Assembly: GCF_900115165.1 (NCBI RefSeq)
Contig: NZ_FOVP01000015.1
Location: 62,001-126,000 of the forward strand
Direction of reading: 5' to 3'
Source: Roseovarius lutimaris
GTDB taxonomy: Bacteria > Pseudomonadota > Alphaproteobacteria > Rhodobacterales > Rhodobacteraceae
Length of the DNA stretch: 64,000 bases
Part shown: positions 10,317-18,143 of the stretch, one piece after another
Layout of the letters: each line of letters starts with the position of its first letter
Numbering within the stretch: position 1 is the first letter of the stretch
Made by a program: the position numbers and the translations under genes
Notes under the pieces: model-generated
What the model was told of the DNA's origin: nothing
Seen by the model: only the letters and a program-made list of their open reading frames with translations
Database searches by the model: none

Positions 10317-11201
10317 TCACAGATGTAATTGCCCAGACATAAGCACCCGGCCCTGACCAGAAACCCGCACGCCGGTGATGGCATCGGGCGGGCCAAGCAC
10401 CTCGATCTCGGCGCGGCCCGGTCGACCCATCCAATGGCCCTGTTCGGCCACGAAACGCGGGCTTTCAATCAACCCATGCCGCCAGAGATAAGCCGCCATC
10501 GCCCCGCTGGCCGATCCGGTAAAGGCATCCTCGGGCGGGCTTGGCGGCGCAATAAGCAGGCGTGAAAACGTATCCCCCGCCGCTGTTGCGCCCTCCAGAG
10601 TAACCCAGAACGGCTCCATCATATCACTATCACCATGCCCTAGATGCGTCGCCAACCGCGCCAGGGCACCCTGATCAAGCACGAGCCGACGCAGCACGTC
10701 GTGATCGCGCAGAACCGTAATGCAAAACGGTAAACCGGTTGAAACCACCTGCGGCGTGGCGATGATATCATCCGCCGCGATCCCGCCGACAGCCGCCACA
10801 AGATCGCGCGGCAGGTCCGGTCCGAACACGGGGGCAACCTGTGTCATGGTGATGCGCGGCACGTCCTCGCGCGCGTCAATCGTGATTGGTACAAGCCCCG
10901 CGCCGGTCTCCAGCATAAGCTCGCGCCCGCGCGTCAATCCGCGCGCCACCAAAGAGGCAACCGTCGCAATCGTCGGATGCCCGGCAAAGGGAATTTCCCG
11001 GCTGGCAAGAAAATAGCGCACCTTGATATCGGCCACCTCGGAGGGCTCGAGAAAGGTGCATTCCACAAGCGAGGTTTCGCGCACAAAGGCCTGACAGGTC
11101 TCGCCCGTCAGGGTCCCAGCATCATGCACCACCGCACAGCCATTGCCGCCGAACGCCTGATCGGTAAAGGCATCGACCCAGTCAAACACATAGCTGGTCA
11201 T
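10317..11201 (-). CDS. PhzF-family isomerase/epimerase
   Basis: 294-residue protein of the PhzF / diaminopimelate-epimerase-like fold. Visible family features: FDWVDAFTDQAFGGNGCAVV at the N-terminus, catalytic-type Glu47 in SLVECTFL, FAGHPTIAT, and the second-half motif FTGSASGAMAAYLW. PhzF itself isomerises an intermediate of phenazine synthesis, but no other phenazine gene is here, so the substrate is unknown. The two halves with similar folds are of usual length. The gene is probably first in a transcript leading away from DUF1150, which shares its strand 24 bases upstream. Confidence 0.88.
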   Translation of the reverse strand: MTSYVFDWVDAFTDQAFGGNGCAVVHDAGTLTGETCQAFVRETSLVECTFLEPSEVADIKVRYFLASREIPFAGHPTIATVASLVARGLTRGRELMLETGAGLVPITIDAREDVPRITMTQVAPVFGPDLPRDLVAAVGGIAADDIIATPQVVSTGLPFCITVLRDHDVLRRLVLDQGALARLATHLGHGDSDMMEPFWVTLEGATAAGDTFSRLLIAPPSPPEDAFTGSASGAMAAYLWRHGLIESPRFVAEQGHWMGRPGRAEIEVLGPPDAITGVRVSGQGRVLMSGQLHL

Positions 11202-11225
11202 CGCCGGGCCTGCCTCTCTTGAAGA

Positions 11226-11453
11226 TTAGTGAACCGTGACCGGGTTCATGTTGTTCTGACGCGCCAGCATAAAGGCAAGCTTGCGGTCGCCCACAAGCGC
11301 CAGCCGCTCACCATCAACGGTGTGAACCGCGTAAAGCGTGGTCAGATCGCCCGCCTGCTCGCGCATCTCCTCGGGCAGGTCTTTGACTTTGACCGGCCGC
11401 ACATAGACGATCGCAGGTGCCTCATTGATCTCGAAGTCGTATTTGGTATCCAT
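11226..11453 (-). CDS. DUF1150 family protein
   Basis: 75-residue protein matching DUF1150: the segment IVYVRPVKVKDLPEEMREQAG followed by LYAVHTVDGERLALVGDRKLAFMLARQNNMNPVTVH. The family has no known function, but in many Alphaproteobacteria it is the neighbour of a small heat-shock protein, as here, where only 6 bases separate the two genes. It is therefore probably induced with hsp20 from the same heat-shock promoter; this is inferred. Confidence 0.85.
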   Translation of the reverse strand: MDTKYDFEINEAPAIVYVRPVKVKDLPEEMREQAGDLTTLYAVHTVDGERLALVGDRKLAFMLARQNNMNPVTVH

Positions 11454-11459
11454 CCTGGC

Positions 11460-11879
11460 TTACCCCTTGTTTATCTTGACCCTCTGCACAACCGGTTCGG
11501 GTTGGGCACGGGTCAGGTCAACATGCAACAGACCGTTTTCCATGATCGCCTCGCCGACTTCGACCCCATCGGCCAGCACGAAAGAACGCTGGAATTGCCG
11601 CGCGGCAATCCCGCGGTGCAGGTATAGGCGGGCCTCGGCATCGTCATTCTGACGGCCCCGGATCACCAATTGGCGATCCTCGACCGTGATCGACAGGTCA
11701 TCCTCGCCAAACCCGGCCACGGCAAGCGTGATCCGATAGGAATTGTTCGAGGTCTGTTCGATATTGAAAGGCGGATAACCCTCATTGCCGGATTTCGCAC
11801 TGCGTTCCAACATGCGCTCAAGCTGTTCAAACCCGAGCATGTAGGGGTGCGACCCCAGTGTAAGCTTTGTCATCGACAT
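11460..11879 (-). CDS. Small heat-shock protein, Hsp20/IbpA family
   Basis: 139-residue ATP-independent holdase chaperone. The alpha-crystallin domain spans about residues 35-125: YPPFNIEQTSNNSYRITLAVAGFGEDDLSITVEDRQLVIRG, then LYLHRGIAARQFQRSFVLADGVEVGEAIMENGLLHVDL. Two in-frame ATG codons (MSMTK) are possible starts. It is preceded by a near-consensus sigma32 promoter and forms an operon with the DUF1150 gene. Confidence 0.93.
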   Translation of the reverse strand: MSMTKLTLGSHPYMLGFEQLERMLERSAKSGNEGYPPFNIEQTSNNSYRITLAVAGFGEDDLSITVEDRQLVIRGRQNDDAEARLYLHRGIAARQFQRSFVLADGVEVGEAIMENGLLHVDLTRAQPEPVVQRVKINKG

Positions 11880-11939
11880 GTCCTTGATTCTAAGCGACCG
11901 TCCGTTACGCAGGCCCCGTTATGGCAACCTGCCCCCGAA

Positions 11940-11970
11940 ATATGGGGATTGCGATGCGCGCGTGCAAGGG
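11940..11970 (-). promoter_or_regulatory. Sigma32-type heat-shock promoter of hsp20
   Basis: On the reverse strand CCCTTGCA and CCCCATAT are separated by 15 bases. This agrees with the RpoH consensus (CTTGAA, N13-17, CCCCATnT). It lies about 60 bases before the hsp20 start, leaving a GC-rich leader that could fold. Confidence 0.75.
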
Positions 11971-12032
11971 CTTTGCGAAACGGCGTAAACTCAGTATCTT
12001 ATGGGTTCAACGGTGCAAGGGAATCGCCAGCC

Positions 12033-12257
12033 ATGAATGCCTATAGCGATCTTTCGATGAAATCCGAAGACGTCCTGCGGGTCGAGCTTGAGGAATTTCG
12101 CCGTGAGCACCGCGATCTGGATGAGGCCATTCGTGCGCTTCAACTGAACGCAACCGCCGATCAGCTAACCTTGCAACGCCTGAAAAAGAAGAAACTTTAC
12201 CTGCGCGACATCATCGCCCGCATCGAAGACCGGCTTTATCCGGACATCATTGCGTAA
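12033..12257 (+). CDS. YdcH / DUF465 family protein
   Basis: 74-residue helical protein: VLRVELEEFRREHRDLDEAIRALQLNATADQLTLQRLKKKKLYLRDIIARIEDRLYPDIIA. The EHRDLDEAI and LKKKKLYLRD segments are typical of the DUF465/YdcH family, which has no agreed function. The ATG at the chosen position follows CAAGGGAATCGC; the longer open frame upstream is not needed. It sits alone, 46 bases before purE. Confidence 0.8.
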   Translation: MNAYSDLSMKSEDVLRVELEEFRREHRDLDEAIRALQLNATADQLTLQRLKKKKLYLRDIIARIEDRLYPDIIA

Positions 12258-12303
12258 CGCCTGCCGATCAGTATAGTGCGCGCTTCATTGCAAGGGGCGT
12301 GAT

Positions 12304-12792
12304 ATGACAGTGGTCAAAGTCGGCATCATCATGGGAAGTCAGTCGGACTGGTCGACCATGCGCGAAGCCGCTCAAATTCTCGATGAACTGGGTGTCGCCT
12401 ATGAGACGAAAATCGTCTCGGCGCATCGCACGCCGGATCGGCTCTGGGAGTATGGCAGAACCGCCGTCGCGCGCGGGCTGCAGGTGATCATCGCAGGCGC
12501 CGGCGGGGCCGCGCATCTGCCCGGCATGATGGCCAGCAAAACCCGCGTGCCGGTGATCGGCGTCCCGGTTCAGACCAGGGCCCTCTCGGGTGTCGATAGC
12601 CTCTATTCCATCGTGCAGATGCCGCGTGGCTTTCCGGTGGCGACCATGGCCATCGGCGGGGCGGGTGCCGCCAACGCCGGCCTGATGGCCGCCGCGATCC
12701 TCGCCAATGGCGACGCCGATCTTGCCGCGCGGCTGGATCAATGGCGCAATGCCCTCTCGGCCTCAATTCCGGATGAACCAACCGATGACTGA
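12304..12792 (+). CDS. purE: N5-carboxyaminoimidazole ribonucleotide mutase
   Basis: 162-residue class I PurE, which rearranges N5-CAIR to CAIR in purine synthesis. Motifs: [28 protein letters not shown] (catalytic-loop His) and [28 protein letters not shown]. The stop overlaps the purK start by 8 bases. The length and order purE-purK are normal. Confidence 0.96.
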   Translation: MTVVKVGIIMGSQSDWSTMREAAQILDELGVAYETKIVSAHRTPDRLWEYGRTAVARGLQVIIAGAGGAAHLPGMMASKTRVPVIGVPVQTRALSGVDSLYSIVQMPRGFPVATMAIGGAGAANAGLMAAAILANGDADLAARLDQWRNALSASIPDEPTDD

Positions 12793-13852
12793 TCCCCTTC
12801 CCACCGGCGCAACCATCGGCATTCTGGGCGGTGGCCAATTGGGCCGGATGCTCTCGGTGGCCGCTGCGCGCCTTGGCCTGCGCTGTCATATTTTTGAACC
12901 CGGCGCCAACCCGCCTGCGGGCGACGTGGCCCATGCCGTCACCACCGCCGGTTACGACGATGAGGACGCCCTGCGCGCCTTTGCCCAAAACGTTGATGTC
13001 ATCACCTATGAGTTCGAGAATATCCCGACCTCGGCCCTCGATATCCTGGAAAAGATCAAACCCGTCCGCCCCGGACGCAAGGCCCTGCGCGTCAGTCAGG
13101 ACCGCCTTGTCGAAAAGGCCTTCCTGAGCGATCTTGGCCTGCAAACCGCGCCTTTTGCCGGCGTTGACGATGCCGAGGATCTCTTCGAGGCGATGGCCGA
13201 AATCGGCCTGCCCGCGATCCTCAAGACCCGCCGCCTTGGCTATGACGGAAAGGGACAGGCACGGATCACGACCCGTGACGACGCCGAAGCCGCGCTCGCC
13301 GATATGGCCGGACAGCCGGCTATTCTCGAAGGCTTCATCGCGTTTTCGCACGAGGTTTCGGTGATTGCCGCCCGGGGTGAGACCGGCGATATCGCCTGCT
13401 TCGATCCCGGCGAGAACGTCCATCAGGACGGCATCCTGCGCACCACCACCGTGCCCGCCCGCCTGAGCAGCGCTCAGCGAACCGATGCGGTGCTTCTGGC
13501 GGCCAAGATCCTCAACAAACTGCGCTATGTCGGCGTGATGGGGGTCGAACTTTTCGTGACTGACACCGGCCTTATCGTCAATGAAATCGCCCCTCGGGTG
13601 CATAATTCCGGCCATTGGACGCAACAGGGCTGCGCCATTGATCAGTTCGAACAACATATTCGCGCCGTCGCGGGCTGGCCCTTGGGCGATGGCACGCGCT
13701 ATGCCGATGTGGTGATGGAAAACCTGATCGGCGCCGATATGAACCGCGTGCCGGATCTGGCCAAAACCGCCAATACCGCGATCCACCTTTACGGCAAGGC
13801 CGAGGTCAAACCGGGCCGCAAGATGGGCCATGTGAACCGCATCGTCAAATAA
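12785..13852 (+). CDS. purK: N5-carboxyaminoimidazole ribonucleotide synthase
   Basis: 355-residue ATP-grasp enzyme that makes N5-CAIR from AIR, bicarbonate and ATP, the substrate of PurE. N-terminal [25 protein letters not shown]-grasp elements [31 protein letters not shown] and the metal site [30 protein letters not shown]. The ATG overlaps the end of purE. A hairpin shared with the convergent phnM-like gene follows. Confidence 0.96.
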   Translation: MTDPLPTGATIGILGGGQLGRMLSVAAARLGLRCHIFEPGANPPAGDVAHAVTTAGYDDEDALRAFAQNVDVITYEFENIPTSALDILEKIKPVRPGRKALRVSQDRLVEKAFLSDLGLQTAPFAGVDDAEDLFEAMAEIGLPAILKTRRLGYDGKGQARITTRDDAEAALADMAGQPAILEGFIAFSHEVSVIAARGETGDIACFDPGENVHQDGILRTTTVPARLSSAQRTDAVLLAAKILNKLRYVGVMGVELFVTDTGLIVNEIAPRVHNSGHWTQQGCAIDQFEQHIRAVAGWPLGDGTRYADVVMENLIGADMNRVPDLAKTANTAIHLYGKAEVKPGRKMGHVNRIVK

Positions 13853-13866
13853 GGCAGCCCCCGTCT

Positions 13867-13888
13867 TTCATCTTTCCATAAATACTCA
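13867..13888. repeat. Copy of a dispersed 22-base motif (TTC..CTT..AAATACTCA)
   Basis: This 22-base stretch, ending AAATACTCA, matches 18 of 22 bases of the right arm of the inverted-repeat element at 49538-49559. It sits right after purK, before the hairpin. Three copies or half-copies occur in this window. Confidence 0.5.
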
Positions 13889-13889
13889 G

Positions 13890-13920
13890 AACCGCGACGC
13901 AGGCCCCTTGCGACGCGGTT
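13890..13920. terminator. Shared hairpin terminator between purK and phnM-like gene
   Basis: AACCGCG-CGCA pairs with TGCG-CGCGGTT (11 of 12 bases, one mismatch) around a GC-rich loop. It overlaps the stop codon of the convergent gene and could act on both strands. Confidence 0.55.
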
Positions 13921-15067
13921 AACCGATAAAACGCGCCGCCGCCTCGCCGGACATATAGCTGATGCGCCCGGCGGCCATGGTCGCCGTCACCTTGCGGCTA
14001 CGCGCCTCAAGCACCACAAGATCGGCCCGCAATCCGGCGCGCAGCAGCCCCCGGTCGGCAAGCCCCAAAATCCGCGCAGGCCCGGCCGAAACAAGCCCCC
14101 AGGCGCCTGCCAGATCAAGCAGCCCCCCATCGGCCAGCAAAAACGCCGCGCGCTTGAGCGACGGATAGTGATAATCCGAGGCAAGCGCATCCACCAGACC
14201 CATCGCCACAAGTTCGATCGCGCTGGCATTGCCGTTATGCGAATTGCCCCGCACCACATTTGGTGCGCCCATGATCACCGCATCGCCGCCGCTTTGCGCC
14301 TCTTCGGCGGCCTCGCGCGTTTCGGGAAATTCGGCAATCCTCACACCGCGCGCGCGCGCCGCGCGGCGCTGATCAACGTGGCGGTCATCATGGCTTCCAA
14401 GGCGCACCCCGCGCGCGACAAGATCGGCGCTCAGCCGGTCAAGTGCGTCGGGCACCTCGCCCATGGCGGCATGCAAACCTTGGATGAATTCCAGATGTTT
14501 CTCGGGATTGCGCCCGATCCGAAGCGCCTGACCGTGCAGGCGTGGCGGGCGCTTGCCCTTGTCGAGCGCCTCATGCGGCAGGTGATCGTTGAACACCACA
14601 TAAGGGATGCCATGGCGCGCGACCATCTCGGCCATTGCCGCGTAATCGTCCAGCATCGCCACTTCAAAGCGAAGCTGCGCGCGCAGATCTGTCGCCACCT
14701 GATCGCGCAGACGTGCAATCGCGTCAAACACACGCTCGGCAAACTCCGGCCCCCGCATGCCGCCTTCCCAGCTATAGAACTGCGCCAGCGTGGCGGTGGT
14801 GATGCCGTTTGCGGCCAGTTCCGCTTCGGCGGCGATCAACCCCTCGCCAAGGTCCTTCATCGCACCGCGCCGCGGGGCAAGGTGGCGCTCGAACCCGTCG
14901 CCATGCACATCGACAATCCCCGGCAGCACCAGATAACCGCTCAGATCAACCTCGCGCCCAATCGTCCTATCCCCGATCACGCCATCGCTTATGCCGAGCG
15001 GCTCATCGGATAGCCCCCCGGGGCGCAGAACCTGTGCGCCGGTCAACGTCAGGCTAAGCGCGCTCAT
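13919..15067 (-). CDS. PhnM-like amidohydrolase, orphan
   Basis: 382-residue amidohydrolase. Motifs match PhnM (alpha-D-ribose 1-methylphosphonate 5-triphosphate diphosphatase): [25 protein letters not shown], the long [18 protein letters not shown] segment and [10 protein letters not shown]. No other C-P lyase gene is in the window, so its substrate may differ from that of operon-borne PhnM. I chose the ATG that overlaps the upstream stop as ATGA; a TTG four codons earlier gives the longest frame. It probably shares a transcript with the lipase-like gene upstream. Confidence 0.8.
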   Translation of the reverse strand: MSALSLTLTGAQVLRPGGLSDEPLGISDGVIGDRTIGREVDLSGYLVLPGIVDVHGDGFERHLAPRRGAMKDLGEGLIAAEAELAANGITTATLAQFYSWEGGMRGPEFAERVFDAIARLRDQVATDLRAQLRFEVAMLDDYAAMAEMVARHGIPYVVFNDHLPHEALDKGKRPPRLHGQALRIGRNPEKHLEFIQGLHAAMGEVPDALDRLSADLVARGVRLGSHDDRHVDQRRAARARGVRIAEFPETREAAEEAQSGGDAVIMGAPNVVRGNSHNGNASAIELVAMGLVDALASDYHYPSLKRAAFLLADGGLLDLAGAWGLVSAGPARILGLADRGLLRAGLRADLVVLEARSRKVTATMAAGRISYMSGEAAARFIG

Positions 15068-15798
15068 TCCTCGACCCAACCCCAGAGGACATCGCCAAGC
15101 GTGAGATCATGATCAAACGCCCCGTCGCGCAGAAAGTTCTCGACCTGCGCGATCACAAGCGGGTTGTTCATCATGAAGGTATGCGTCACCGGCAGGCTCA
15201 GGTGATCGGCCATGCCGTCGACCCGCGTCGAGGCGACCGACACCTTGCCGTCATCCGGCCCCTCGATCACGCTTGAATAATAGGGGTTGAGCGAGCGCGT
15301 ACCGGCAATCACCCCAAGCTCGAAATCCACTGGCGGGAGCTGTTCCGGCAGGCCCTCCGGTCCGGTCTCAAGCTCTGCGCCGGCCGGGCCGTTGAGCCAT
15401 TGAAAAAGCTCAAGCCCGCCCAATTCGTCAACAAGTTCGCTGCCGTGATTGGGCGGCGCAAGCATGACCACGCGGCCCATGTCAGCGGGCCGATTATCCT
15501 TGAGCCAGAGCCGCAACAGGATGCCGCCCATCGAATGGGTCACGAAATGCACCTTGGTATCGCCGCACACCCGTACCCCGAATGGCAGGGTCTCTTCGGC
15601 GAGCTGCTCAATGCGCTCTTCGGTCGAGGGGTAATCCGGGCTGAAGACATCATAGCCTGCCAGTTCAAGCGCCTCCTGCAACACCAGCAACGAGGTATCG
15701 GACCGCGCCAGCCCATGCAGCAGCACCACGCAATCCGCGCGCGCGGGCGCTCCGATCAGGCCGACACAAAGGCCAAGGGCGAAAAGCATCTGTTTCAT
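15064..15798 (-). CDS. Secreted alpha/beta hydrolase, lipase-like
   Basis: 244 residues beginning [21 protein letters not shown], a typical Sec signal peptide, then [12 protein letters not shown] (oxyanion-hole HG) and the nucleophile elbow [14 protein letters not shown] with catalytic-type Ser. A late [10 protein letters not shown] supplies a candidate His. It is probably periplasmic or secreted. The stop overlaps the next start by ATGA, so it is co-transcribed with the phnM-like gene; a functional link is not evident. The upstream frame is open but the signal peptide fixes the start. Confidence 0.8.
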   Translation of the reverse strand: MKQMLFALGLCVGLIGAPARADCVVLLHGLARSDTSLLVLQEALELAGYDVFSPDYPSTEERIEQLAEETLPFGVRVCGDTKVHFVTHSMGGILLRLWLKDNRPADMGRVVMLAPPNHGSELVDELGGLELFQWLNGPAGAELETGPEGLPEQLPPVDFELGVIAGTRSLNPYYSSVIEGPDDGKVSVASTRVDGMADHLSLPVTHTFMMNNPLVIAQVENFLRDGAFDHDLTLGDVLWGWVEE

Positions 15799-15860
15799 GT
15801 GGTTCAGATAGGTATATTTGACCCTGCTGAACAGCCCTTTTCCCACCCGGAGATACCAGT

Positions 15861-16298
15861 GTGACCATACGCCTTGCCACGCGCGCCGTTATCCTTCACG
15901 ACAATCGGCTTTTGCTGGTCAATGCCTTTCCGGGCCATCAAAGCGATCTGTGGTGCGCGCCGGGTGGCGGTGCCGAGGTGGGCGCCTCGCTTCCCGACAA
16001 CCTAAAGCGCGAGGTTTTTGAAGAGACCGGGCTGCGTATCCGCGTCGGCCCGCCCTGTCTTGTGAACGAATTTCACCAGCCGGAAACCGGCTTTCATCAG
16101 GTCGAGGTTTTCTTTCGCTGCACCATCACCGACGGCACGCTGAGCGACGATTGGCAAGACCCCGAGGCGGTGGTCAACCGCCGCCGTTTTGTGACCGAGG
16201 AGGAAATTACCGGCCTGCGCGTCAAGCCCGACAGCCTTGCGCATGTCGCCTGGGCGCGGGGCATGGGGTATGATCCACTCGAAGTTCTGGTAAGGTAG
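15861..16298 (+). CDS. Nudix hydrolase
   Basis: 145-residue Nudix protein. The box reads [22 protein letters not shown]: the metal-binding REVFEETGL core is complete, but the Glu that usually follows G at the front of the box is Ala here. Substrate unknown (nucleoside diphosphate derivative). It starts with GTG, supported by GGAG eight bases upstream. It is divergent from the lipase-like gene and followed closely by the GreB-like gene. Confidence 0.87.
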   Translation: MTIRLATRAVILHDNRLLLVNAFPGHQSDLWCAPGGGAEVGASLPDNLKREVFEETGLRIRVGPPCLVNEFHQPETGFHQVEVFFRCTITDGTLSDDWQDPEAVVNRRRFVTEEEITGLRVKPDSLAHVAWARGMGYDPLEVLVR

Positions 16299-16302
16299 CG
16301 CG

Positions 16303-16803
16303 ATGAACAAGGCCTTTACCAAAGAGGATGACGGCAGCACGCCGGAACGCCTGCCTGATCTGCCGATCAGCAACCACCCCAACCATGTCACACCGCAGGG
16401 CCTGGCCGCGCTCAAGGCGCGTCACGCCAGCCTTGAGACCGAGGTAAGCCGCCTGCGCGAGGCGCGCGATTTCCTGGATGACCTGCACCCGCTGGCCGTA
16501 GCGGAACGCGATCTGCGCTATGTCGAGGCGCGGCTGAACACCGCGATCCTTGTGCCTCCGCCCGAGGGACCATGCGATCAGGTGCTCTTTGGCGCAACCG
16601 TTGCGGTGGCCGATGAAGACGGGCGCGAGACCTCCTATACTATCGTCGGCGAGGATGAATCCGATCCCGAGCGGCACCTGATCGCGGGGTTTTCTCCGCT
16701 GGCGCGCGCCCTGATCGAGGCGCATGTCGGGGATATTGTCGAATGGCCCAAACCCAGCGGTCTGGTCGAGCTTGAGGTGCTGCGCGTCACCTATCGCGAT
16801 TAG
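16303..16803 (+). CDS. GreA/GreB-family transcription elongation factor-like protein
   Basis: 166 residues, starting MNKAFTKEDDG as in GreB proteins. N-terminal coiled coil VTPQGLAALKARHASLETEVSRLRE...LRYVEARL and C-terminal FKBP-like domain with VLFGATVAVADEDGRETSYTIVGEDESDPERHLIAGFSPLARALIEAHVGD. The tip of the coiled coil, which in Gre factors carries Asp and Glu that stimulate RNA cleavage, reads DDLHPLAVAE: the glutamate of the standard D-x-x-E is replaced by Pro. It may bind polymerase without cleavage activity. It lies 4 bases after the Nudix gene. Confidence 0.8.
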   Translation: MNKAFTKEDDGSTPERLPDLPISNHPNHVTPQGLAALKARHASLETEVSRLREARDFLDDLHPLAVAERDLRYVEARLNTAILVPPPEGPCDQVLFGATVAVADEDGRETSYTIVGEDESDPERHLIAGFSPLARALIEAHVGDIVEWPKPSGLVELEVLRVTYRD

Positions 16804-17654
16804 CCTCGCCCAAACGGCAGGACCGAGATCGCAACACCGCCCAGCACCAAAACCGTCGCCATCACGAATTGCAGGTCAAGCGCCTCGGCGAGAAAGATCA
16901 TGCCGCCCGCCATGGCAATCACCGGCACGGTCAGCTGTGCCACCGCCGCCACGCTTGCGCCAATCCGTGGCACGATCGAATACCACATCGCATAGCCGAC
17001 CCCCGAGGTCAGCGCGCCCGAGGCAATCGCCAGCAAAATCCCGTCGTGGCCGATCTCTGCACCGCCCGGCCCGGCGGGCCAGACCAGGGTAATCAGCACC
17101 CCGGCCGGGGCGGCCAGAATGAAATTCGCCGCCGTCGCCTGAAGCGCGTCGCGGTTGAGCCGCCCTGCCAGCGAATAGATGCCCCAGCCAACCCCGGCCA
17201 GTGCCATCAAGAGCGCATGCAGCGGGCTAATCGCCGGGCCGACGCCGGGCCAGAGCAGCCAGGCCAAGCCGCCAAAGGCCATGATCGCCCCGATCCAACG
17301 GCGCGGTGGCATCGCCTCGCGCGCCCAAAGCCCGCCGACGAACATGGTGATCTGAACCACGCCAAACAGGATCAGCGCGCCAAGCCCGGCATCCAGCGCA
17401 GTGTAAGCCCCTGAAAAGCCGTAGATATAGACCAGAAGCGACAGCACCCCGGCGATCCGCCCCGGACCGCGCAAATTGATCCGCCCGCGCAGCACAAGGC
17501 AAAGCCCCGCCAGCATCACCGCGCCTGCCACAAGGCGGATCGCGCCGAAACTTGCGGCGTCAATGCCCCCCCCGGCAAGCGCCAAACGGTTCAGCACCGA
17601 ATTGGCGGCAAAGGCGATCATGGTGGCAGTGGTCAGCAAGAACAGCGGCATCAA
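16800..17654 (-). CDS. DMT-superfamily (EamA) transporter
   Basis: 284-residue membrane protein with ten predicted helices in two EamA repeats, starting MMPLFLLTTATMIAFAANSVLNRLAL; the second repeat begins near ALMALAGVGWGIYSLAGRL and ends with FLAEALDLQFVMATVLVLGGVAI. Drug/metabolite exporter family; substrate unknown. It overlaps the GreB-like gene tail to tail by 4 bases and overlaps the GNAT gene on its own strand by 4 bases (ATGA-type), so it is probably the last gene of a phosphatase-GNAT-EamA transcript. Confidence 0.88.
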   Translation of the reverse strand: MMPLFLLTTATMIAFAANSVLNRLALAGGGIDAASFGAIRLVAGAVMLAGLCLVLRGRINLRGPGRIAGVLSLLVYIYGFSGAYTALDAGLGALILFGVVQITMFVGGLWAREAMPPRRWIGAIMAFGGLAWLLWPGVGPAISPLHALLMALAGVGWGIYSLAGRLNRDALQATAANFILAAPAGVLITLVWPAGPGGAEIGHDGILLAIASGALTSGVGYAMWYSIVPRIGASVAAVAQLTVPVIAMAGGMIFLAEALDLQFVMATVLVLGGVAISVLPFGRG

Positions 17655-18139
17655 TGGCTCTCGAAGGCTTTGGGATAGATCAGGGTCCGTTCTGGCACAT
17701 CTGTTCCCGGACCTGCCAGCAACGTATTCGTGATCAGATAGGGCGAGCCTAGCCTGACGGCGCGCTCAAGGCTGAACCCGGCGCGTTGGTAAAATCCGGG
17801 CTGGCCCAGAACGACCACATAACATCCGCTCAGGCGCGCCCATTCCGACAGAAGGCCGATCATCCGGCGGCCATGCCCCTGCCCTTGCCAGTCGGGATCA
17901 ATCGCCACCGGGGCAAGGCAGAACCAGTGTTTGGGGCTGCGCATCTTCGAGATGGCATAATAGCCAACGATGCCATCGCCCGAAGGCAGCACGGTTTCAC
18001 CTGCGATATCGCCTGCCCGGCGCAGCCTGTCGACAAGCCGCGCCTCGGCCTGCCCGTCAAAGGCGCGCTGCAACAAGGCGGCCACCTCCGGTTCTTCGCC
18101 ACGCCGCATCTCGCGGCTGAATTGCGGGCCGCGCATCAT
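17651..18139 (-). CDS. GNAT-family N-acetyltransferase
   Basis: About 162 residues with the acetyl-CoA loop PDWQGQGHGRRMIGLLSEWARLSG and PGFYQRAGF near the end, the layout of the YhbS-like GNAT group. Substrate unknown. Start is uncertain: ATG at 18139 or 18136, or GTG at 18151 which would overlap the phosphatase stop; none has a clear ribosome site. Co-directional with the phosphatase and EamA genes. Confidence 0.82.
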   Translation of the reverse strand: MMRGPQFSREMRRGEEPEVAALLQRAFDGQAEARLVDRLRRAGDIAGETVLPSGDGIVGYYAISKMRSPKHWFCLAPVAIDPDWQGQGHGRRMIGLLSEWARLSGCYVVVLGQPGFYQRAGFSLERAVRLGSPYLITNTLLAGPGTDVPERTLIYPKAFESH

Positions 18140-18143
18140 GCAG

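Noticed and set aside
11880-11939. Possible RNA thermometer in the hsp20 leader
   Set aside because: The leader is short and I could not draw a ROSE-like hairpin that pairs the ribosome site convincingly.
12488-13831. 447-residue open frame on the - strand
   Set aside because: Antisense to purE-purK; no recognisable motif.
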